Shown: positions 24,487 through 33,444, counted from the first letter of the stretch. The stretch: DNA of 50,098 bases from DATLFS01 sp035540935 (GCA_035540935.1 DATLFS010000038.1:1-50098); one strand, 5' to 3'. A program made the numbers and translations. Notes: a model not told the origin generated them from the sequence alone.

Positions 24487-24690
24487 CTAGCGCTCGATCC
24501 GGAACTTGATCCGGACGTGGGTGAGGTACTCCGAGATCTCGCCGTCCGCCACGTTGCACGACGTATCGAGGATGTCCATGCCGGTGATGCCCCGGATCGT
24601 CTTCGACGCCTCTTTGAGAGCCTGGTTGGCCGCGTCGCGCCACGACTCGGTGGACACCCCGACCAGGTCGATCGTCTTGATGACGGCCAC
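24487..24690 (-). CDS. Dodecin family flavin-binding protein
   Basis: A 67-residue protein of the beta-alpha-beta-beta dodecin fold, which assembles into a hollow dodecamer binding flavin dimers and thought to store or buffer flavins. VIKTIDLVGVSTESWRDA contains the flavin-stacking Trp (Trp17), and the C-terminal strands ISEYLTHVRIKFRIE fit the family. GTG start at 24690, nine bases after AAGGAG. First gene of the purADEK run. Confidence 0.88.
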   Translation of the reverse strand: MAVIKTIDLVGVSTESWRDAANQALKEASKTIRGITGMDILDTSCNVADGEISEYLTHVRIKFRIER

Positions 24691-24834
24691 TCGCTCACGC
24701 TCCTTTGGCGTCGTCCCGCCTCGGCGCGCCGATTCTACCGACGCACCTCGGAATCTCCCGATTTCGGTCCTAGCGTCCGCTACTGCATTCCCCTACAGTT
24801 TGCTTGTTCTATTCCGGCTAATGCGGAGGTGGCG

Positions 24835-25317
24835 GTGGACCTGTCGAGGCTGAGGCGGGGGGAGCAATTCGTGCTGATCGGCAGCGCGGCACTCCTCATC
24901 CTCTCTTTCCTGTCGTTCTGGTCGAAGTACGAAGTCCTCGGCGGCAACGTCCGCGGGACCGCATGGAACTCCCTGCCCGGTTACGCCAAGCTGGCGCTCT
25001 TCCTCGCCCTCGTGGCGCTCGTCCTCGTCCTCCTGCGCGCCGCGGGGAAGGATCTGGAGCTGCCTGCGAGCTACGGCCAGATCTATCTCGTATGCGGGGC
25101 GCTGGCGACGCTGCTGCTGCTGATCGCGGCGATCGCGGGCCCGGAGGGGTCGGGCATCTCGGGTCTCGGCATCGAGGTGAGTCGCGGACCGCTGCTCCTG
25201 ATCTCACCGATCCTGGCCGCGCTGATCGCCTACGGCGGCTTCCTGACGCATCAGGAGGGTGAGACCACCACGACCCCGCGGGGCCCGGCGGCCGCGCCGC
25301 CCGCGCCGCCCGCGTAG
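24835..25317 (+). CDS. Small four-helix membrane protein
   Basis: 160 residues from the GTG at 24835, five bases after GGAGG. Four hydrophobic segments are visible at about 10-30, 45-65, 78-98 and 108-128. They are followed by a short cytoplasmic-type tail rich in Thr, Pro and Ala. No catalytic motif. I do not recognise the family; similar small proteins are common in actinomycetes. The reading frame runs open upstream but that part overlaps dodecin and its promoter region. Confidence 0.7.
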   Translation: MDLSRLRRGEQFVLIGSAALLILSFLSFWSKYEVLGGNVRGTAWNSLPGYAKLALFLALVALVLVLLRAAGKDLELPASYGQIYLVCGALATLLLLIAAIAGPEGSGISGLGIEVSRGPLLLISPILAALIAYGGFLTHQEGETTTTPRGPAAAPPAPPA

Positions 25318-25379
25318 CGAGACCGTCCGGCGGTTTTCGGCGAAGATAGGCGGCCTTAGACCGACCGGAAGGGGGAGCG

Positions 25380-26012
25380 ATGCCGGAGATCGACCCGAAC
25401 CTGTATCAGATCCTGACGCTCGCGCTGTGGCTCATCACCGCGCTGGCGCTGCTCGGGATCGCCTCCGAGCTCTCCGGGATCAAGAAGTCGCTCGACCGGG
25501 GCGGGACCACCGGGTCCCGCCCCGAGAGCACCTCCTCGCAGGAAGCCGCTCCCGCGCGGGACCCGGAACCGGTCGCGACGCAGCCGGCGGCGGCGCAGGC
25601 CGCGTGGGAAGCCGAACCCGAGCCGGCCGCCTCGAGCGCGGCCCCGACTCCGACCGAAGAAACCGCCACCTACGGCGGCTTCGCTCCCGCGGAGACCGCG
25701 TCCGCGGGGCAGGCGCAGCCGGCGGCGCAGGCCGTCCAGGAGGCGCAGCCGGCGGCCGCCCAGGCGGAGCCCGAGGAGCAGCCGTTCGAGCGGGACGGCC
25801 GGTGGTGGTTCCGGCGCGGCGACGAGCTCCTCGTTTACGACGAGCGTTCGGGAGAATGGACGCCCGCCCCGGAGGAGGCGACCGGCGGAGCCGCGACCGC
25901 GGCCGGTGCGAGCTCGGCCGCAGAGGGCGGCTTCTGGAAGTGCCCCTCGTGTGGCGCCGTCAACGGATCGACGGCGGCGACTTGCCGGATGTGCTTCACG
26001 GCGCGGCCCTAG
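25380..26012 (+). CDS. Membrane-anchored protein with C-terminal RanBP2-type zinc finger
   Basis: 210 residues. An N-terminal membrane segment (about 8-30) is followed by a long Ala/Pro/Glu-rich low-complexity linker (about 40-135) and a small WWFRRGDELLVYDERSGEW motif (about 140-165). The C-terminal finger has Trp186, Cys188, Cys191, Asn195, Cys202 and Cys205 in the exact W-x-C-x2-C-x3-N-x6-C-x2-C spacing of RanBP2 zinc fingers. In eukaryotes these bind RNA or ubiquitin; the bacterial role is unknown. AAGGGGGAG precedes the ATG. It follows the four-helix membrane protein by 62 bases and converges on the next gene with a 17-base overlap. Confidence 0.75.
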   Translation: MPEIDPNLYQILTLALWLITALALLGIASELSGIKKSLDRGGTTGSRPESTSSQEAAPARDPEPVATQPAAAQAAWEAEPEPAASSAAPTPTEETATYGGFAPAETASAGQAQPAAQAVQEAQPAAAQAEPEEQPFERDGRWWFRRGDELLVYDERSGEWTPAPEEATGGAATAAGASSAAEGGFWKCPSCGAVNGSTAATCRMCFTARP

Positions 26013-26295
26013 GCGACGTCTCCGCGGCGCGCCGCAGGACGTGCCCCAGGAGCGGAAGCGCGACGTCGCGCCGGAAGAGCGCCCCGATCAACATTGCCAG
26101 CCACGCGACGAGCCCCGTCACGAACAGCACCAGCGTCGCGAGCGGCGCTACGAACGAGCCCAGCCACATCCCTGCGGGCCAGAGGACACCCAGCGCGACG
26201 CTCTGCAAGCCGTGGAAGCGCGCCGCCGCGTCGCGTCCTCGCAGGTAGACGATCAGCCCGGAGATCGGCGGCAGGAGATAGGCGGCGGCGCTCAT
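25996..26295 (-). CDS. DUF4870/Tic20-like small membrane protein
   Basis: A 99-residue protein from the ATG at 26295, with three hydrophobic segments. AAAYLLPPISGLIVYL and ARFHGLQSVALGVLW are typical of the DUF4870 family, in which a conserved H-x-x-Q follows the first helix. Function unknown. On the minus strand TAACCT lies eight bases upstream of the ATG, close to a leaderless layout. It is divergent from the thioredoxin-domain gene (35 bases apart). Confidence 0.7.
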   Translation of the reverse strand: MSAAAYLLPPISGLIVYLRGRDAAARFHGLQSVALGVLWPAGMWLGSFVAPLATLVLFVTGLVAWLAMLIGALFRRDVALPLLGHVLRRAAETSPRAAP

Positions 26296-26330
26296 CCGGC
26301 GCGAGGTTATCCGCCGCCGGTGCGGCGGGG

Positions 26331-28343
26331 ATGATGGAGCGCATGCCCAACCGCCTTGCGCACGAGACGAGTCCCTACCTGTTGCAGCACGCCGACAACC
26401 CGGTCGACTGGTTCCCATGGTCGGATGAGGCGTTCGAGCGCGCCCGGAGCGACGACAAGCCGGTGCTGCTCTCCGTCGGTTACGCGGCCTGTCATTGGTG
26501 TCACGTGATGGAGCACGAGTCGTTCGAGGACCCGGAGACGGCGCGCCTCATGAACGAGCTGTTCGTGAACGTGAAGGTCGATCGCGAAGAGAGGCCGGAC
26601 GTCGACGCGATCTACATGGAAGCCGTGCAGTCCATGACGGGTCACGGCGGCTGGCCGATGACCGTGTTCCTGACGCCCGACGGAAAGCCCTTCTACGGCG
26701 GCACCTACTTCCCCAACGAGGACCGTCACGGGATGCCCTCCTTCCAGAAGGTCCTTCGGGCGGTGCACGAGGCATGGCGCGAGCGACGGGACGAGGTGGA
26801 GCGGCAAGGTGACCACCTGGTCGAACACATCGGCGTGGCCGACCGCCTATCGCCGTCGAGCGAGCCGCCGGCGCGCGCTCTGGTGGAAACCGCCGCCGAC
26901 ACGATCGGCCGGTCCTACGACGAGCAATACGGCGGGTTCGGATCGGCGCCCAAGTTCCCCCAACCGATGACGATCGACTTCCTCCTACGGCGCGCCGCCG
27001 CGGGCGACGAGCGCGCGGGAGACATGGCGCGACACACGTTGAACGCGATGGCCGCAGGAGGGATGTTCGACCAGATCGGAGGTGGGTTCGCGCGCTATTC
27101 GGTCGATCGCTACTGGTTGATCCCCCACTTCGAGAAGATGCTCTACGACAACGCCCAGCTCCTCCGGACGTACGCGCGCGCATACCGGCTCTTCGGGAGC
27201 GAGCGCCACCGGTACGTGGCGGAGGCGACCGCCCGCTGGATGATGCGGGAGATGCGCGATCCGGCCGGCGGATTCGCCTCCTCGCTCGACGCCGACACCG
27301 AAGGCGAAGAGGGGCTGTTCTACGTCTTCACCCTCGACGAGGTCCGGGAGGCCACCGGTGACGACTTCGACGAAGCCGTGAGGCTGTTCGGCTTCAACGA
27401 AGAAGGGAACTTCGAGGGCCGCTCCGTCCCGATCTACGCGCGTCGCCCGGAAGATGAGCGGCGCGCCGAGTCGATCCGGCGCGCTCTCTACGACTACCGG
27501 GAGAGACGCGTGCGGCCGGGAAAGGACGACAAGGTGCTCGCGGGCTGGAACGGTCTCGCGGTCGCCGGCCTTGCGGAAGCCGGGACCCTCCTCGGTCGCC
27601 GCGACTGGGTGGAGGCCGCCGCCGAGGCGATGCGGTTCGTCCTCTCGACCCTGCGCGTCGACGGCCGGCTCATGCGCTCCTACCGCGACGGGAAGGTGGG
27701 GCATCTCGGCTACGCGGAGGATTACGCCTTCATCCTCGAGGGTCTCCTCGCCCTGTACGAGGCCGAGTTCGACGCGCGCTGGATCGAAGAGGCCGTGTGG
27801 GCCGCAGACGAGGCGGTGCGCCTCTTCCACGACCCCGACGGCGGCGGCTTCTTCACGACGGGCGAAGACGCCGAACGGCTGGTGGCGCGTCCGAAAGACA
27901 TGATCGACAATGCTCTGCCGGCGGCCAACTCGGCGCTCGCGCTCGGACTCGCACGCCTCTCGCGGATCACCGGCGAGACGAAATACGAAGACCCGGTCGA
28001 CGAGATCCTCTCTCTGCTGGCGGAACCCGCGTCCCGCTCTCCCCTCGGCTTCGGTCATCTGCTCGGCGCGCTCGACTTCATGACGGGCGACGCGCGCGAG
28101 GTCGTGGTCGTCGGTGATCCCACAGGTGACGCCGGGCCTCTGCTCGAGGTCGCGCGGGCACCGTTCCCGCACGATCGCGTCGTTCTCTGCTCGGCCGATC
28201 CCGAGAGCGCGGCGGCGCGACTACACCTCTTCGAAGGGAGATCGAGGGTCGACGGAAAAGCCACCGCCTACGTGTGCCGCCGAGGCACGTGCAACCTGCC
28301 GGTCACCTCACCCGAAGCGCTGGGAGAACAACTGGCGTCGTGA
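26331..28343 (+). CDS. YyaL/SSP411-type protein with thioredoxin-like domain
   Basis: About 670 residues. The N-terminal thioredoxin-like domain has NRLAHETSPYLLQHADNPVDW and the active-site motif CHWCHVMEHESF (Cys54, Cys57), continuing through MTGHGGWPMTVFLTPDGKP. The rest is an (alpha/alpha)6-barrel of the glycosidase/epimerase type, with HFEKMLYDNAQL, DADTEGEEG and KVLAGWNGL conserved. The family is widespread and poorly understood; a redox or sugar-related role is possible. Three in-frame ATGs (26331, 26334, 26343) compete; MPNRL at 26343 fits homologues best. Its stop overlaps the arfB start (GTGA). Confidence 0.9.
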   Translation: MMERMPNRLAHETSPYLLQHADNPVDWFPWSDEAFERARSDDKPVLLSVGYAACHWCHVMEHESFEDPETARLMNELFVNVKVDREERPDVDAIYMEAVQSMTGHGGWPMTVFLTPDGKPFYGGTYFPNEDRHGMPSFQKVLRAVHEAWRERRDEVERQGDHLVEHIGVADRLSPSSEPPARALVETAADTIGRSYDEQYGGFGSAPKFPQPMTIDFLLRRAAAGDERAGDMARHTLNAMAAGGMFDQIGGGFARYSVDRYWLIPHFEKMLYDNAQLLRTYARAYRLFGSERHRYVAEATARWMMREMRDPAGGFASSLDADTEGEEGLFYVFTLDEVREATGDDFDEAVRLFGFNEEGNFEGRSVPIYARRPEDERRAESIRRALYDYRERRVRPGKDDKVLAGWNGLAVAGLAEAGTLLGRRDWVEAAAEAMRFVLSTLRVDGRLMRSYRDGKVGHLGYAEDYAFILEGLLALYEAEFDARWIEEAVWAADEAVRLFHDPDGGGFFTTGEDAERLVARPKDMIDNALPAANSALALGLARLSRITGETKYEDPVDEILSLLAEPASRSPLGFGHLLGALDFMTGDAREVVVVGDPTGDAGPLLEVARAPFPHDRVVLCSADPESAAARLHLFEGRSRVDGKATAYVCRRGTCNLPVTSPEALGEQLAS

Positions 28344-28759
28344 GCATCCGCGTGGGGCGCTCGCTCGTCATCCCCGACAACGAGGTCTCCGTCTCGTTCG
28401 AGCCCTCGGGAGGACCGGGAGGGCAGCACGCGAACAAGGCCGCTACCCGGGTCGTGATGCGGTGGAACGTGCGGGACTCGGCGGTCCTCGGCCCGCGGCA
28501 GAGAGCACGCCTCGAATCGAAGCTCGCGTCGCGGATCGACTCGAACGGCACCCTGCAGGTCACCTCCGATCGCTACCGCTCGCAGCACCGCAACCGCGAA
28601 GACGCGACCGAGCGACTCGCGGACATGGTGCGCGACGCGCTCCGGCGGGAGAAGCGGCGCGTCCCCACGAAACCGACGGCGGGCGCGGTCGAACGCCGGC
28701 TCGAAGACAAACGGCGGCGGTCCGAGAAGAAGAGGGCGCGCCGGGCTCCCGACGTGTGA
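28340..28759 (+). CDS. arfB: Alternative ribosome-rescue factor B (peptidyl-tRNA hydrolase ArfB/YaeJ)
   Basis: A 139-residue class I release-factor-like domain that frees stalled ribosomes without a stop codon. SGGPGGQHANKAATRV contains the catalytic GGQ at 27-29. The C-terminal tail is rich in Arg and Lys (about 95-139), as needed to enter the empty mRNA channel, and there is no codon-recognition domain. The size matches ArfB (about 140). GTG at 28340 overlaps the preceding stop by four bases, so it is translationally coupled to the YyaL-type gene. Confidence 0.88.
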   Translation: MSIRVGRSLVIPDNEVSVSFEPSGGPGGQHANKAATRVVMRWNVRDSAVLGPRQRARLESKLASRIDSNGTLQVTSDRYRSQHRNREDATERLADMVRDALRREKRRVPTKPTAGAVERRLEDKRRRSEKKRARRAPDV

Positions 28760-28788
28760 TCCACGAAAGCCCTGCGTTTCGGGTCTGG

Positions 28789-29442
28789 CTATCCCTCGAG
28801 GGCAGCCCGCCCTGTCCAAGCACCGGCCGCGACCACACCGGGAGCGGTCGCGCGTGCGCTCCCCATCCACTCACGCAGAGCGCGGTCACCAGAGGCGTCG
28901 ACCGTCACCAGGGCGGGCAGCGCGCTTTGCTCGTGGTTCTCGTATGACAGCGTGATGGTCCCCTTGCGCCCCTCGTACGTATAGGAGGCGCCGCCGGAGC
29001 TCGGCTGCGGCGGTACGGCGTTCGGCGCGGCTATGCCGCCGAACGAGTAGCGCGCTCCCTTGGCCGTCACTCGAACCTCTGGCGCAGCGCCCGGGCCTCC
29101 CGGCGTGAACTCGATCATCCCGAAGAGAGAATCGGAGAGGCCGAGCTTGAACAGCGATCGCTGGAGGAGCTTGCTGTTCGTCACCTGACGGAGAAGGGTG
29201 CTTCCGCTGGAGGTCATCAGGCTGATCTCACTGACCGAGATGTCCTCGATCGTGACATCGCCGACGGTCGCGCTGTCGCAACGGTAGGCGAGCGCGACCA
29301 GCGCCGACCCCGGCTGCGCAGGAACGACGGCGACGATCTCTTCACACCCCACCGCCTCCCACACGACCTCCCGCGGAGCGGCTCCGACCGGATCGGCCGA
29401 GGCGGCGACGAATAGCGTGGCGACGAGCATCCGCACCTTCAT
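28789..29442 (-). CDS. Secreted protein of unknown function
   Basis: 217 residues from the ATG at 29442, preceded by GAGGGGGAT. The N-terminus is a signal peptide (MKVRM, hydrophobic run, cleavage near VGAAP at about 24). The mature part is predominantly strand-forming, with GCEE...YRC providing two Cys early on, a Pro/Ser/Gly-rich linker in the middle and an SYTYEGRKGTITLSYENHE repeat-like strand segment. No catalytic motif is recognised. It is monocistronic in appearance, convergent with arfB and 94 bases downstream of the glycosyltransferase gene. Confidence 0.68.
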   Translation of the reverse strand: MKVRMLVATLFVAASADPVGAAPREVVWEAVGCEEIVAVVPAQPGSALVALAYRCDSATVGDVTIEDISVSEISLMTSSGSTLLRQVTNSKLLQRSLFKLGLSDSLFGMIEFTPGGPGAAPEVRVTAKGARYSFGGIAAPNAVPPQPSSGGASYTYEGRKGTITLSYENHEQSALPALVTVDASGDRALREWMGSARATAPGVVAAGAWTGRAALEG

Positions 29443-29536
29443 GCATCCCCCTCTGTGTCCTGAACCGCTCTGCGCGGCCCATGACTGGCTAGACTCCGCT
29501 CTAGGGAACTCTTGCAGCCGGCCGCCCGGCGCGGCG

Positions 29537-30928
29537 TCAACCATCCGACAGCACCGGCGCGACGCTATCGTGGGTTCCGCCTCTGGCGACGTCGAGGATC
29601 CTTGCCGCCACTCCGTCCCAGGACCACCGCTCGTGTGCCAGGCGCATGGCCGTCCGGCCCATGGCGACGCGTTCCTCCGCCGGGATCGAGAGAACGCGGT
29701 CCACAGCCGCCGCTATGCCGCGGACGGGATCCTCCGGATCGAACGTCAGGAGGCCCGGCGCGCCGAGAGCTTCCTCCACGGCGGCACCCGCCTCGCCGAT
29801 GCCCGAGTGCCGGGGCACGATCGGCAGGACGCCACAGGCGGCGGCCTCGGCCGCGACCATGCCGAACGCCTCCGCCAATACGCTCGGCACGACCAGCACG
29901 TCGAACGTCGGCAGCAACGCGGAGAGCGGGCCGTGCTCGAGGCGGCCGGTGAAGTGCACCGGCACCGAGGCCGCCCGTTCGAAGAAGGTCTCCGGGGCCG
30001 CGTCGAGGAACCGCCTCAAATCCTCGACCGCGCCGTCCGTCGCCGCGATCGCGGCGCGCCGGTCTCCCGTCGCCAACGCATCGCGCAGCGCGTGCAACTC
30101 GCGCTCGTAACCTCCGTACCCGACCACCACGGCGGTGAGCGACGGCGTCCGGGTGGCGCCGAGCGCGGCGAGGAAGTTGTGGACGCCTTTCGAAGCGATG
30201 AGCTTGCCGACGAACCCGGCGACGGGATCTCGATCGAGCGCTCTCGGCACCGGACGGAAGAGCTCGACGTCACAGCCGGGATTCACGACCGCGGCATGGT
30301 CCAGCCATCCGGGAACGACGCGCGCCGCCTCCTCGACCATGTAACGGCTTCCGCCCACCACGGCAGCCGCCGCGCCGAGACCGCTCGCCGCGAACGACCG
30401 ATAGCGTTCTTGCTCCTTCACCGCGTACTCGAGCGCGCTCCCGTGCAAGAGGACGGTGTAGGGGACGCCGGTCGCGCCGCAAGCGCGGCGTGCGATCTCC
30501 GGTCCCATCACCTCGTGCCCGACGATGACGGCATCGGGAGCGAAGAGCCGCAGCGCGGCCGCCAGCGCGCGGACGTTCGCGTCGACGTAGTGGGTCAACT
30601 CCTCGTCGTTAAGATCGACGAAGCGCTTGGCGATGAACCCCTCGTACTCGTCGTAGACGTAAACCGGGAGGATCGTTCCGATCTCGGGGCGGAGTACCGT
30701 CACCCGTCCGCGGGCACTGGGCGCGCCGGTAGTGACGGCGGTGAACGACTGATCGTCCGCCCCCATATCCCCTGCCTCGTCGACGAAGTCGAGGTCGCCG
30801 GCCTTCCTCTCCTGACACATGAGAAGGACGTCGTGTCCTTGAGCGCGCCATCGACGGGCGAGATTCGCGGTGAACACGTTCGATCCGGATCCGGACAACA
30901 GGTATCCGTGCCACAACAGGATCTTCAT
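29537..30928 (-). CDS. Glycosyltransferase family 4 protein
   Basis: A 463-residue GT-B retaining glycosyltransferase. The N-terminal acceptor half begins KILLWHGYLLSGSGSNVF, with the glycine-rich loop of the GT4 family. The C-terminal donor half includes VAGFVGKLIASKGVHNFL and the EX7E motif within LAEAFGMVAAEA. It has no membrane segment. Donor and acceptor are unknown; it could build a glycolipid, an exopolysaccharide or a small glycoside such as a thiol precursor, but MshA identity is not supported. Divergent from the following membrane protein gene. Confidence 0.86.
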   Translation of the reverse strand: MKILLWHGYLLSGSGSNVFTANLARRWRAQGHDVLLMCQERKAGDLDFVDEAGDMGADDQSFTAVTTGAPSARGRVTVLRPEIGTILPVYVYDEYEGFIAKRFVDLNDEELTHYVDANVRALAAALRLFAPDAVIVGHEVMGPEIARRACGATGVPYTVLLHGSALEYAVKEQERYRSFAASGLGAAAAVVGGSRYMVEEAARVVPGWLDHAAVVNPGCDVELFRPVPRALDRDPVAGFVGKLIASKGVHNFLAALGATRTPSLTAVVVGYGGYERELHALRDALATGDRRAAIAATDGAVEDLRRFLDAAPETFFERAASVPVHFTGRLEHGPLSALLPTFDVLVVPSVLAEAFGMVAAEAAACGVLPIVPRHSGIGEAGAAVEEALGAPGLLTFDPEDPVRGIAAAVDRVLSIPAEERVAMGRTAMRLAHERWSWDGVAARILDVARGGTHDSVAPVLSDG

Positions 30929-30977
30929 CTGTCCCGCGTCGATCCTTCCTCTTGCCGGGTCGGACGGTGCCTCGCAC

Positions 30978-30989
30978 TACACTGCGGCG
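30978..30989 (+). promoter_or_regulatory. Leaderless-type promoter of the gene at 30990
   Basis: TACACT (30978-30983) is a good TANNNT -10 box, followed by six bases and then the GTG at 30990 with no Shine-Dalgarno sequence. A weak TTGCCG at 30952-30957 is 20 bases upstream and may be the -35 box. Confidence 0.5.
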
Positions 30990-31577
30990 GTGTCTCTCGA
31001 CCGCGCGTTCTCTCTTGTGTTCCGCAACTTCGCGACGCTCTTTCTCCTCGCGGCCTCGCTGACCGTCCCGTTGCATGTGGCGGTCTCGTATTCACACCGG
31101 GACGTCATCGCGGTTCGGGACATCCACGACGATATCGGCCGGTTCCCGGAGGACCAGCGGGTCCGAGGCGTCGGACGCGATGAAGTCGACGCGTACCGCT
31201 CCTCCGGGCCGATCCTCGTCCTGATCGAGGCCGCGGCGATCCCGATCCTGGTCGGGGCCGCGGTGCAGGTCTTCGAGCGCGACCTTGCCGGACGCGTGCC
31301 GTCCGTATGGGACGCGTGGCGAGCCGGGTTCGCCGGGCTCCGCCGCCTCCGGCCCCGGAACCTGGAGCTCTGGCTGGCGGGGGCTGTGACCGCGCTCGCG
31401 ATCGCCGTCCTCGGCCGGCTCGCCTTGCTCATCGCCGCCGAACCGCTGCCGGACGAAGTCGCATGGGCCGGCCGCGCGCTGGCGGAGGGGCTGTCCCGCG
31501 CCCTCGGCGCGCCGTTCCTCCTGGGCGCCGCGGCCCTGGCTGCTAAAGGTGCCCCCCACGGCGCGCCGACTGCATAG
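30990..31577 (+). CDS. Membrane protein of unknown function
   Basis: 195 residues with hydrophobic segments at about 14-31, 73-92, 127-148 and 172-190. The opening SLDRAFSLVFRNFATLFLLAA resembles the start of the polytopic membrane-protein families that pack amphipathic and transmembrane helices (DUF975/YciC-like). A charged loop with many Asp/Arg lies at about 35-70. Start chosen at the GTG behind a leaderless-type promoter; an in-frame GTG at 30870 falls inside the divergent glycosyltransferase gene. Followed after 31 bases by the FtsH-like protease, so the two may be co-transcribed. Confidence 0.68.
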   Translation: MSLDRAFSLVFRNFATLFLLAASLTVPLHVAVSYSHRDVIAVRDIHDDIGRFPEDQRVRGVGRDEVDAYRSSGPILVLIEAAAIPILVGAAVQVFERDLAGRVPSVWDAWRAGFAGLRRLRPRNLELWLAGAVTALAIAVLGRLALLIAAEPLPDEVAWAGRALAEGLSRALGAPFLLGAAALAAKGAPHGAPTA

Positions 31578-31608
31578 GAGAAGAGGATCTATTGAGAAGG
31601 GGCCCGAG

Positions 31609-33444
31609 GTGGTGAGGAAGTCGAAGGCGACGGAGGCCGAACGCGCCCCGGCCGCGCCGGAGACCTTCGTCACCGTCGCCGCCGACCATCGCGCCGACGT
31701 CGCCCAGATACGTGAGCGGAACCGGCGGCGGCGCCTCCGGTACCTCGTGTATCTCAATCTGTTGCTGCTCGCGTACACCGGCAAGCGTGCGATCGAGGGG
31801 AACCCGATCGGCATCGGCCCGCCTCAGTTCGGTCCCGACGCCGTCATCTACCTCTTTCCTCTGCTGATCCTGTTGCTGATCTCGGTCGCGATCTTCCTCC
31901 CGTTCGCACAGGGTCGCTCTCCGCACCTTCGCTTCAGCGCGGAGGAGATAGGGATCACCTTCTCCGACGTCCGCGGGATCGACGTCGTTCTCGAAGAGGT
32001 GACGCGCACCCTGCAGATCTTCCTCACCTACAAGACGTTCCGGGACGAGCTCGGCGGCAACCCGCGCCGCGGCATCCTCTTCGAAGGGAAGCCGGGTACG
32101 GGCAAGACGCACCTGGCGAAGGCGATGGCTTCCGAAGCCGGGGTCCCCTTCTTCTTCGTATCGGCGCCGGCTTTCCAGTCGATGTTCTTCGGGATGACGG
32201 CGTGGAAGATCCGCGCCTTCTTCAAGGCCCTCAAGAAGGCGGCGTGGAAGGAGGGCGGCGCGATCGGCTTCATCGAGGAGATCGACGCGATCGGCGGCGC
32301 GCGGTCGGGCGTCGAATCGATGAGCCCCCACCGCCCCTTCAGCGCGTTGAAGTTCGGGACGAGCGACGCAGGCAGCATGGTCAACGAGCTGCTCATCCAG
32401 CTGCAGTCGTTCGACGCTCCCCCATTCTCCGGCCGGGTCCGGAACCGCTTCATCGACTTCTTCAACCTCTTCCTGCCGAGCACGAGACAGATCCGAAAGC
32501 GGCCGGCTCAGTACGCGAACGTGCTGGTCATCGGCGCCACCAACCGGGCGTCCTCGCTCGACCCGGCGCTGATGCGACCCGGGCGCTTCGACCGCGCGCT
32601 CTACTTCGATCTCCCCGGGCGCGCCGGTCGCCGTGACCTCGTCGATTACTTCCTGAGCAAGCGTTCGCACGCAGAAGAGATGGACCGCGAGGACCTGCGC
32701 GAGGAGCTCGCGTCCATGACGCTGGGCTACTCGCCGGCGATGCTCGAGCACATCCTCGACGAGGCGCTCGTTTGGGCGCTGCGCGACGGACGCCGTGAAC
32801 TCAACTGGCGCGATGTGCAGAGAGCTCGCCTCAGCGAAGAGATCGGCCTCGCGCATCCCGTGGCCTACACCCGGCGCGAGCGCGACATCATCGCGACACA
32901 CGAGGCGGGTCACGCCGTCGCCGCGTTCCTCTGCGCCACCGATCGCAAGCTCGAAGTGCTGTCCATCATCAAGCGGCGGCAGGCTCTCGGCCTTCTGGCT
33001 CATTCCGACACCGAGGAGCGCTTCACCCGCACGCGCACGGAGCTCGAAGCCACGATGAAGATCGCACTCGCCGGGATGGCGGCCGAGCAGCTGTTCTTCG
33101 GCGAGTCCGGAACCGGTCCGGCGAGCGACCTGCAGGCCGCTACCGCGCTCGCCGCGCAGATGGTCGGGTCGTTCGGGATGGGCACGTCGCTCGTCTCCTA
33201 CGAAGCCGTCGAGCACGGCGCGCCGGCGAACATCGTCGCCAAGGTGCTGAGCGGCGACGAGACCAAGCGTGAGGTCGACACGATGCTCCGGCGCATGAAG
33301 GACCAGGTCGCCTATCTGCTCGAGACGAATCGCGACCTCGTTGAGGCACTGCGCGACGCGCTCCTCGAGCACGACGAGCTGCTGGGCGACGAGATCAACG
33401 AGGTCATCGAGAAGGCGCTGGTCCGGCGCGCCGAGAAGGTCTAG
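31609..33444 (+). CDS. Membrane-bound FtsH-like AAA+ zinc metalloprotease, divergent
   Basis: 611 residues: two membrane segments (about 43-59, 78-99), an AAA+ domain and an M41-type protease domain. Walker A GKPGTGKT is at 160-167, RPGRFDR (arginine fingers) at 323-329, HEAGH at 431-435, and GPASDLQAAT provides the third zinc ligand. Odd points: Walker B reads GFIEEIDAIG instead of FIDEIDA; the pore loop is FFGMTAWKIR rather than FVGVGA; and about 75 extra residues lie between Walker B and the sensor-1 Asn. It is unlikely to be the housekeeping FtsH. GTG at 31609 follows AAGGGG. Stop overlaps that of mca by four bases. Confidence 0.86.
   Translation: MVRKSKATEAERAPAAPETFVTVAADHRADVAQIRERNRRRRLRYLVYLNLLLLAYTGKRAIEGNPIGIGPPQFGPDAVIYLFPLLILLLISVAIFLPFAQGRSPHLRFSAEEIGITFSDVRGIDVVLEEVTRTLQIFLTYKTFRDELGGNPRRGILFEGKPGTGKTHLAKAMASEAGVPFFFVSAPAFQSMFFGMTAWKIRAFFKALKKAAWKEGGAIGFIEEIDAIGGARSGVESMSPHRPFSALKFGTSDAGSMVNELLIQLQSFDAPPFSGRVRNRFIDFFNLFLPSTRQIRKRPAQYANVLVIGATNRASSLDPALMRPGRFDRALYFDLPGRAGRRDLVDYFLSKRSHAEEMDREDLREELASMTLGYSPAMLEHILDEALVWALRDGRRELNWRDVQRARLSEEIGLAHPVAYTRRERDIIATHEAGHAVAAFLCATDRKLEVLSIIKRRQALGLLAHSDTEERFTRTRTELEATMKIALAGMAAEQLFFGESGTGPASDLQAATALAAQMVGSFGMGTSLVSYEAVEHGAPANIVAKVLSGDETKREVDTMLRRMKDQVAYLLETNRDLVEALRDALLEHDELLGDEINEVIEKALVRRAEKV

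Noticed and set aside
29417..31183. A 588-codon plus-strand open frame opposite the GT4 gene
   Set aside because: Antisense to a recognisable glycosyltransferase and lacking any motif.
31549..31608. Upstream ATG start for the FtsH-like gene
   Set aside because: It overlaps the end of the preceding membrane protein gene and lacks a ribosome-binding site, whereas the GTG at 31609 has AAGGGG at suitable distance.
31543..33372. A 609-codon minus-strand open frame opposite the FtsH-like gene
   Set aside because: No family motif, composition typical of antisense frames; the plus strand has Walker and HEAGH motifs.
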